This document shows, piece by piece, positions 59,766 to 64,000 of a DNA stretch of 64,000 nucleotides; positions within the stretch are counted from its first letter, which is position 1, and each line of letters begins with the position of its first letter. The notes under the pieces are model-generated. The model had not been told where the DNA came from. It did no database searches and saw only the letters and a program-made list of their open reading frames with translations. The position numbers were made by a program, and so were the translations under genes. The stretch is from the NCBI GenBank assembly GCA_017404935.1, contig JAFRBI010000004.1, positions 1 through 64,000 of the forward strand, written 5' to 3'. This DNA is from Candidatus Saccharimonadota bacterium (GTDB lineage: Bacteria; Patescibacteriota; Saccharimonadia; Saccharimonadales; Saccharimonadaceae).

Positions 59766-59788
59766 TTTTATGCTATAATATTGGTATT

Positions 59789-60625
59789 ATGGAAATTAAG
59801 AAAGCTATTATTCCGGTGGCTGGTTGGGGAACGCGTCGGCTTCCGATTACTAAAATTATTGAAAAATCAATGCTTCCAGTGGGGAATCGGCCTTTGGTTG
59901 ACTATTCTGTACAGGAATTAATCAAGGCAGGTGTGAAGGATATATATATGGTGGTTTCCAACGTGGAACCTTGCCAGGTGAGAGAATTTTATCATGATAA
60001 TCTAGCGCTCAATTTGTATTTGCGCGAAAGGGGTAAGGAAGATAAACTAGAAAAAGCCAAAACGCTTCCTGACGATGTGACGATTCATTATGTGGCGCAA
60101 GATCCGTCGGCTAAATATGGCACTGCTGTGCCAGTAGCACTTGTAGTAGAAGAATATGATATCAATGAGCCAGTTCTTGTATTTATGGGTGATGATTTTA
60201 TTTGGAATCCTAATGGCAAATCTTCGGCAGAACTTTTGCTTGAGTCTGTAAAAGGTGAAGATGAGTCGGCACTTTGTGCAATTGATCACCCTTATGAGGC
60301 ACTTTTAAATGGTGGCGCCCTTACTATTGAGGATGATAAAATTGTAAAGATTACTGAAAAACCAGCACCAGAACAGGTAACCGGGCTTGCTTCGGTTTCT
60401 AAATATATTTTGTCTCCATCACTTTTAAAAGAAATCGTAAAATATGTGCACGAAAATGATTTTGGCCCGACTGACCAGGAATATTTAATTACTGACCCAT
60501 TTGCAACTTACATTGAAAAAGGTGGTGTGATGCGCGCTGCTCGTGTAGAAGGCGAATATCTTGATGGTGGCACCGTAGAAGGTTGGGTGCACGCGAACGA
60601 TGTGGTTTGTGGGTCGAAAGACTAG
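59789..60625 (+). CDS. galU: UTP-glucose-1-phosphate uridylyltransferase
   Basis: GalU makes UDP-glucose from UTP and glucose 1-phosphate. The 278-residue protein opens with KKAIIPVAGWGTRRLPITKIIEKSMLPVGNRPLVDY, the nucleotide-binding signature (usually GLGTRFLP), followed by VFMGDDFIW, KITEKPAPEQ and YLDGGTVEGWV. Length matches family norms. UDP-glucose would feed GT8 enzymes such as those at 0.2-2.8 kb. Its stop codon (TAG, 60623-60625) lies inside the CIRCE element of clpC. Confidence 0.93.
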   Translation: MEIKKAIIPVAGWGTRRLPITKIIEKSMLPVGNRPLVDYSVQELIKAGVKDIYMVVSNVEPCQVREFYHDNLALNLYLRERGKEDKLEKAKTLPDDVTIHYVAQDPSAKYGTAVPVALVVEEYDINEPVLVFMGDDFIWNPNGKSSAELLLESVKGEDESALCAIDHPYEALLNGGALTIEDDKIVKITEKPAPEQVTGLASVSKYILSPSLLKEIVKYVHENDFGPTDQEYLITDPFATYIEKGGVMRAARVEGEYLDGGTVEGWVHANDVVCGSKD

Positions 60626-60648
60626 CACTCTTGACTAGCGAGTGCTAA
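60622..60648 (+). promoter_or_regulatory. CIRCE operator (HrcA site)
   Basis: CTAGCACTC-N9-GAGTGCTAA differs from the consensus inverted repeat TTAGCACTC-N9-GAGTGCTAA at one base. It is the binding site of the heat-shock repressor HrcA. It lies over the galU stop codon and over the -35 box of the clpC promoter. Confidence 0.93.
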
Positions 60649-60659
60649 TTTGCTATAAT
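60631..60659 (+). promoter_or_regulatory. clpC promoter nested in CIRCE
   Basis: TTGACT (60631-60636) falls inside the CIRCE spacer and TATAAT (60654-60659, extended TGCTATAAT) lies 17 bp downstream. HrcA bound at CIRCE would cover the -35 box. The ATG at 60669 is 10 nt from the -10 box, so the leader is very short or absent. Confidence 0.85.
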
Positions 60660-60668
60660 GGGGGTATC

Positions 60669-63140
60669 ATGCAAGCTGAATTTAGTGAAATAATGAATCG
60701 TTTATCTGAAAACGCTAAGTTTGCGCTTCAGAAAGCTGATTTTTATAGTAAAAGATATAACAATGGGTATATGGGGACTGAGCACCTTTTGATGGGGATT
60801 TTGGCTCAAGATACTTCTACTGGTGCGGAGATAATTCGGCATGAAGGTATCACTTTAGATGACGTAGAAAAGTTATTAAATAAGGTAGCGGTAGAAGTGC
60901 CGGGTTCTGATATGGCAATGATGTCTCTTTCGGAGGCAGTAGTTTTGACGCTTAGAATGGCGCAGAACTTTGTAAATGAAGAAGGTCTTTCCGTGATTGG
61001 GACTGAGCATATATTATATGCAATCTTGACTCAGCCAAATTCTAGAGCGGCTTTGATATTGATCGAACTTAAAGCTGATATTGAGAAAATGTTAGCCGAA
61101 ATTGAAGATTTGGTAGAAAAACAAACTGAAGATGAAAAAACAAAGGCTAAAAAAGCGGAATTTGCCAAAACTTCGAATCTTAAATTTTTGAAAAAATACG
61201 GTAAAGATTTGACGGAAGAAGCTAGAAACGGACATCTTGATACCGTGATTGGTCGTGAAAAAGAGATTGAACGGGTGGTGACAGTTTTATCACGTAGGAC
61301 TAAATCTAACCCGGTTCTGATTGGCGAAGCTGGAGTTGGCAAAACCGCAATCGTGGAAGGACTGGCTTCTAGAATTGCTGAGCAAAATGTGCCGGGAAAT
61401 TTGATTGGTAAACACATTTATCAAGTAGATTTGTCGAGCGTGGTGGCTGGCACAAAATTCCGTGGTGAATTTGAAGAAAGAATCAAGGGAATTATTGATG
61501 AGGCGGTGGCAGATGAAAGCGTGCTTTTATTTATTGACGAGATTCATCTTCTTTGTGGGGCTGGAAATTCGGAAGGTTCAATGGATGCAGCAAATATTTT
61601 GAAACCAGAGCTTGCTAGAAATTCCTTACATCTTATCGGTGCAACTACTTTAGACGAATATAGAAAAACCGTAGAAAAAGACAAAGCACTTTCGAGACGT
61701 TTCCAAACGGTGATAGTAGAAGAACCCTCCGCTACTGTAACGTTTAGAATTTTGAAGGGAATTAAAAAACACTATGAAGATCATCACGGCGTTGTGATTC
61801 CGGATGAGATTATAGAAACAGCAATTGTGATGAGCCGGCGCTACATTAATGATAGATTTATGCCGGACAAAGTGATTGATGTGATTGATGAAGCTTCGGC
61901 AATTTGTAAAGTTTCTGCCGACAAAAAAGATGGTGGCAAGTATAAAAAAATGAAAATTCAAAAAGCGACTCTGGAAGAAAAAATGACGGAAGCTGCGGAA
62001 AATGAAGATTATGAAAAAGCGGCGAATTTAAAAACTGAACTTTTGAGGCTTGAAAAAGAAATTAAAAAACTTGAAAAAGCCGGTGTGAAAAAATTAGAAA
62101 AAGCGCCAGTTCTCTCGGAAGAAAATTTGGCAACGGCGATTTCTCTTAAAACTGGTATTCCGGTGTCTAAAGTGCACGGAAGCGAGATGAAAATGTTGCT
62201 TGATCTTGAATCGCATATTAAAGAATCAATTGTGGGGCAGGATGAAGCGGTGTCGGCGGTAGCAAAAGCGATCAGGCGTGGACGTTCGGGAATTGCTGAT
62301 TCTAGAAGACCAATTGGCTCGTTTATATTTATGGGTCCGACTGGTGTAGGTAAGACTGAACTTGCGCGAGTGATTGCGCGTGAAGTGTTTGGCGGAGAGA
62401 ATGCTTTGATTAAAATTGACATGAGTGAGTTTGGCGAAAAACATAATGTATCTAGACTCGTGGGTGCGCCAGCTGGTTATGTTGGCTATGAAGATGGCGG
62501 CAAATTAACCGAAGCAGTGCGCAGAAAACCTTATTCGGTGATTTTGTTTGATGAAATTGAAAAAGCGCACCCAGATGTATTTAATATGCTACTTCAAATT
62601 TTGGAAGATGGGGTTCTGACTGACGGGCAAGGTAATAAAGTTAAATTTAATAATACAATTGTGATTCTTACATCCAATCTAGGTTCGGCGGATATGTATA
62701 GAGAAAGTGAACTTGGATTTACGGCTAAGACTGCCAAAGATAAAAAAGCTCTCGCGGAAGAATATGAGGAAAATAAATCCTATGCTTTTAAGGCTCTTAA
62801 AAAGGCGATGCGGCCAGAGCTAATCAACCGGTTAGATTCTGTATTAGTATTCCACGCACTAACCCGCGAAAATGTAGAAAAGATTTTTGACAATTTGATC
62901 TCGGATCTTAAAAAGCGTTTGGCAGTGAAAGGCATCGGTCTGAAAATTTCTGAAGAGGCTAAAGATTATTTGATTTCTGAAGGTTATGATCCAAAAAATG
63001 GCGCAAGACCTTTGAGGCGTAAAATTGAGGACGAAGTAGAGTCACTGCTTTCGGAAGAAATTATTGCAGAAAAATTAGTGAAGGGTGATATCCCAACGTT
63101 AAAATTAGTAGGTAAAAAGTTAAAATTAGTAAAGGAGTAA
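60669..63140 (+). CDS. clpC: ATP-dependent Clp protease ATP-binding subunit ClpC
   Basis: ClpC unfolds proteins and feeds them to ClpP. The 823-residue protein has the double Clp N domain (about 1-145), AAA1 with Walker A GEAGVGKT and LFIDEIH, a middle section with UVR-like helices ([29 protein letters not shown]) and AAA2 with [13 protein letters not shown] and [17 protein letters not shown], then the ClpB D2-small domain. The UVR-like region and length favour ClpC over ClpB. I chose ATG 60669 just after the CIRCE-controlled promoter. clpP begins 1 nt after its stop codon, so unfoldase and protease are made together. Confidence 0.95.
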   Translation: MQAEFSEIMNRLSENAKFALQKADFYSKRYNNGYMGTEHLLMGILAQDTSTGAEIIRHEGITLDDVEKLLNKVAVEVPGSDMAMMSLSEAVVLTLRMAQNFVNEEGLSVIGTEHILYAILTQPNSRAALILIELKADIEKMLAEIEDLVEKQTEDEKTKAKKAEFAKTSNLKFLKKYGKDLTEEARNGHLDTVIGREKEIERVVTVLSRRTKSNPVLIGEAGVGKTAIVEGLASRIAEQNVPGNLIGKHIYQVDLSSVVAGTKFRGEFEERIKGIIDEAVADESVLLFIDEIHLLCGAGNSEGSMDAANILKPELARNSLHLIGATTLDEYRKTVEKDKALSRRFQTVIVEEPSATVTFRILKGIKKHYEDHHGVVIPDEIIETAIVMSRRYINDRFMPDKVIDVIDEASAICKVSADKKDGGKYKKMKIQKATLEEKMTEAAENEDYEKAANLKTELLRLEKEIKKLEKAGVKKLEKAPVLSEENLATAISLKTGIPVSKVHGSEMKMLLDLESHIKESIVGQDEAVSAVAKAIRRGRSGIADSRRPIGSFIFMGPTGVGKTELARVIAREVFGGENALIKIDMSEFGEKHNVSRLVGAPAGYVGYEDGGKLTEAVRRKPYSVILFDEIEKAHPDVFNMLLQILEDGVLTDGQGNKVKFNNTIVILTSNLGSADMYRESELGFTAKTAKDKKALAEEYEENKSYAFKALKKAMRPELINRLDSVLVFHALTRENVEKIFDNLISDLKKRLAVKGIGLKISEEAKDYLISEGYDPKNGARPLRRKIEDEVESLLSEEIIAEKLVKGDIPTLKLVGKKLKLVKE

Positions 63141-63141
63141 T

Positions 63142-63723
63142 ATGAAAGATTATTTAGTACCAACTGTGGTGGAAGAAACTAATAAAGGCGAAAGAGCTTA
63201 CGATATTTATTCTAGGCTTTTAAATGACCGAATCGTGTTTCTTGGTGAAGATGTAAACGCGCATACGGCAAACTTGGTGATTGCGCAGCTTCTTTATCTT
63301 GCGCATGAAGATAATAAAAAACCGATTAAACTTTATATTAATTCTCCTGGTGGAAGCGTTTATGATGGGCTCGCGATTATTGATACGATGAACTATATTG
63401 AACCAGATGTAGAAACGATTGGAATTGGGCTTCAAGCTTCGATGGGGGCAATGCTACTTTCTTCTGGTGCGAAAGGTAAAAGATATTGTCTTCCAAATTC
63501 TAGAATTATGATTCATCAGCCATCTTCTGGCACAGAAGGTAAAATTACCGACCAAGAAATTATGTTAAGGGAAGGCGTGTTTCTTAAAAAACGTCTTGCG
63601 GAAATTTTTGCTAAAAATACCGGAAAGTCTTTGTCGCAAGTTGAAAAAGATATGGACCGCGATAATTGGATGAGCGCAGAAGAAGCTAAAAAATACGGGA
63701 TAATTGACGAAATAATCAAATAA
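63142..63723 (+). CDS. clpP: ATP-dependent Clp protease proteolytic subunit ClpP
   Basis: ClpP is the serine protease barrel that degrades substrates fed by ClpC. The 193-residue protein has the catalytic triad S100 ([10 protein letters not shown]), H125 ([10 protein letters not shown]) and D172 (DMDRDNW), all present. The usual GMAAS is GLQAS here. It is co-transcribed with clpC under HrcA control; a classic clpP in many bacteria stands alone or with clpX. A large palindrome follows at once and may end the transcript. Confidence 0.97.
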   Translation: MKDYLVPTVVEETNKGERAYDIYSRLLNDRIVFLGEDVNAHTANLVIAQLLYLAHEDNKKPIKLYINSPGGSVYDGLAIIDTMNYIEPDVETIGIGLQASMGAMLLSSGAKGKRYCLPNSRIMIHQPSSGTEGKITDQEIMLREGVFLKKRLAEIFAKNTGKSLSQVEKDMDRDNWMSAEEAKKYGIIDEIIK

Positions 63724-63724
63724 T

Positions 63725-63823
63725 AAGTAACTAGAATTTCTAAAGCGTGTCCTTCGGACACGCTCCGGGCCGCTCTGGCCAAGTCTTCAAGTCCGCAGGA
63801 ACGTTTAGAAATTCTAGTTACTT
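63725..63823. repeat. Palindromic element between clpP and tsaB
   Basis: Perfect 20-nt arms (AAGTAACTAGAATTTCTAAA and mirror) surround a GC-rich core with a hairpin (GCGTGTCC-TTC-GGACACGC) and GGCCGCTCTGGCCAAG, close to the ligA element core. The right arm includes the end of tsaB. In this position it can act as a terminator for both convergent genes. Confidence 0.92.
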
Positions 63824-64000
63824 CACCGGTTTGGTGATGTTGGCTGATTTGCCGTAGTTTGGAATAACTAGTGGCTGATTGAGATTTAGTTCGTGAATTA
63901 AAGTGTTTGCAATGCTGGCGCCGATTCTGAGACCGGTGAAAGAGCCAGGGCCTTCGTTAAATTCGATTTCTGTTATATCTTGCCAGGTTTTGCCGTTTTC
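63818..64000 (-). CDS. tsaB: tRNA threonylcarbamoyladenosine biosynthesis protein TsaB, 3' part
   Basis: The 60 visible C-terminal residues contain EFNEGPGSFTGLRIGASIANTL, the hallmark of TsaB (YeaZ), which with TsaD and TsaE makes the t6A37 modification in ANN-reading tRNAs. The start is beyond the right edge. The protein ends only about 45 residues after this motif, so it is short and lacks most of the usual C-terminal subdomain of E. coli TsaB. Its last codons fall in the palindrome shared with the clpP spacer. Confidence 0.88.
   Translation of the reverse strand, partial: ENGKTWQDITEIEFNEGPGSFTGLRIGASIANTLIHELNLNQPLVIPNYGKSANITKPVK

Overview
The window reads as a compact, AT-rich bacterial chromosome of the Patescibacteria (CPR) type, most likely Candidatus Saccharibacteria (TM7). 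This is an inference from gene content, not from a 16S gene. Supporting signs: very short or overlapping gene junctions; patchy central metabolism (pyk, pgk, tpiA and a class I aldolase fused to a degenerate sugar-kinase domain); full information-processing genes; a huge VirB6/TrbL-like membrane protein; several single-span or wall-type surface proteins; an HTH-MurA fusion; and TGA used as an ordinary stop codon, which argues against Gracilibacteria and Absconditabacteria. At least 15 genes start about 6 nt after a TATAAT box, so leaderless mRNAs look common.

Layout. 1-5.2 kb: a tRNA-Leu fragment, two GT8 glycosyltransferases around a PlsC-like acyltransferase (probably one envelope glycolipid operon), a Ca2+/cation antiporter, tRNA-Gly(GCC) with an 83-bp tandem repeat at its 3' side, tRNA-Cys and a DMT exporter. 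5.3-9.6 kb: lemA-htpX-membrane protein-ligA. 9.6-17 kb: a secreted SleB-like protein, tRNA-Glu, pyk and pgk convergent, HTH-murA, and a FISUMP-type secreted protein behind a highly structured leader RNA. 17-24.2 kb: uvrD/pcrA, rpmA, a THUMP-type RNA methyltransferase, tyrS, a flippase-like membrane protein and xseAB. 24.2-33.7 kb: membrane proteins, a histidine-less sensor kinase with its receiver protein, recO, glyS, ppa, the kinase-aldolase fusion, a eukaryote-type phosphomannomutase and tpiA. 34-43.3 kb: two tRNAs, then an envelope and secretion block (coiled-coil protein, membrane protein, Pro-rich secreted protein, DUF11-like surface protein, VirB6-like protein). 43.3-57 kb: folD, murB, recA, Nudix, recX, a PRC-barrel protein, a small alarmone synthetase, rpsO, truB, pnp, an ORF6N regulator and lepA, followed by membrane proteins. 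57-64 kb: surface proteins, galU, CIRCE-controlled clpC-clpP and the 3' end of tsaB.

The most striking signal is a family of palindromic elements with GC-rich cores. They lie in frame inside five housekeeping genes (ligA, an RNA methyltransferase gene, tyrS, truB, lepA) and between genes (clpP/tsaB). The outer arms differ at each site and look like an inverted copy of adjacent host DNA. The cores share sequence between sites and occur in both orientations. The behaviour recalls Rickettsia palindromic elements but the sequences are not ones I recognise. Related inverted copies seem to have produced the mirrored divergent promoter before tpiA, the palindrome behind tRNA-Glu, and perhaps the inverted repeat around the ORF6N start codon. 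The ORF6N gene also carries a run of four 27-bp palindromes in its coding sequence. A second candidate novelty is the 15.3-15.5 kb leader RNA, whose loop can pair over 11 nt with a downstream strand that can instead form its own hairpin next to the ribosome binding site.
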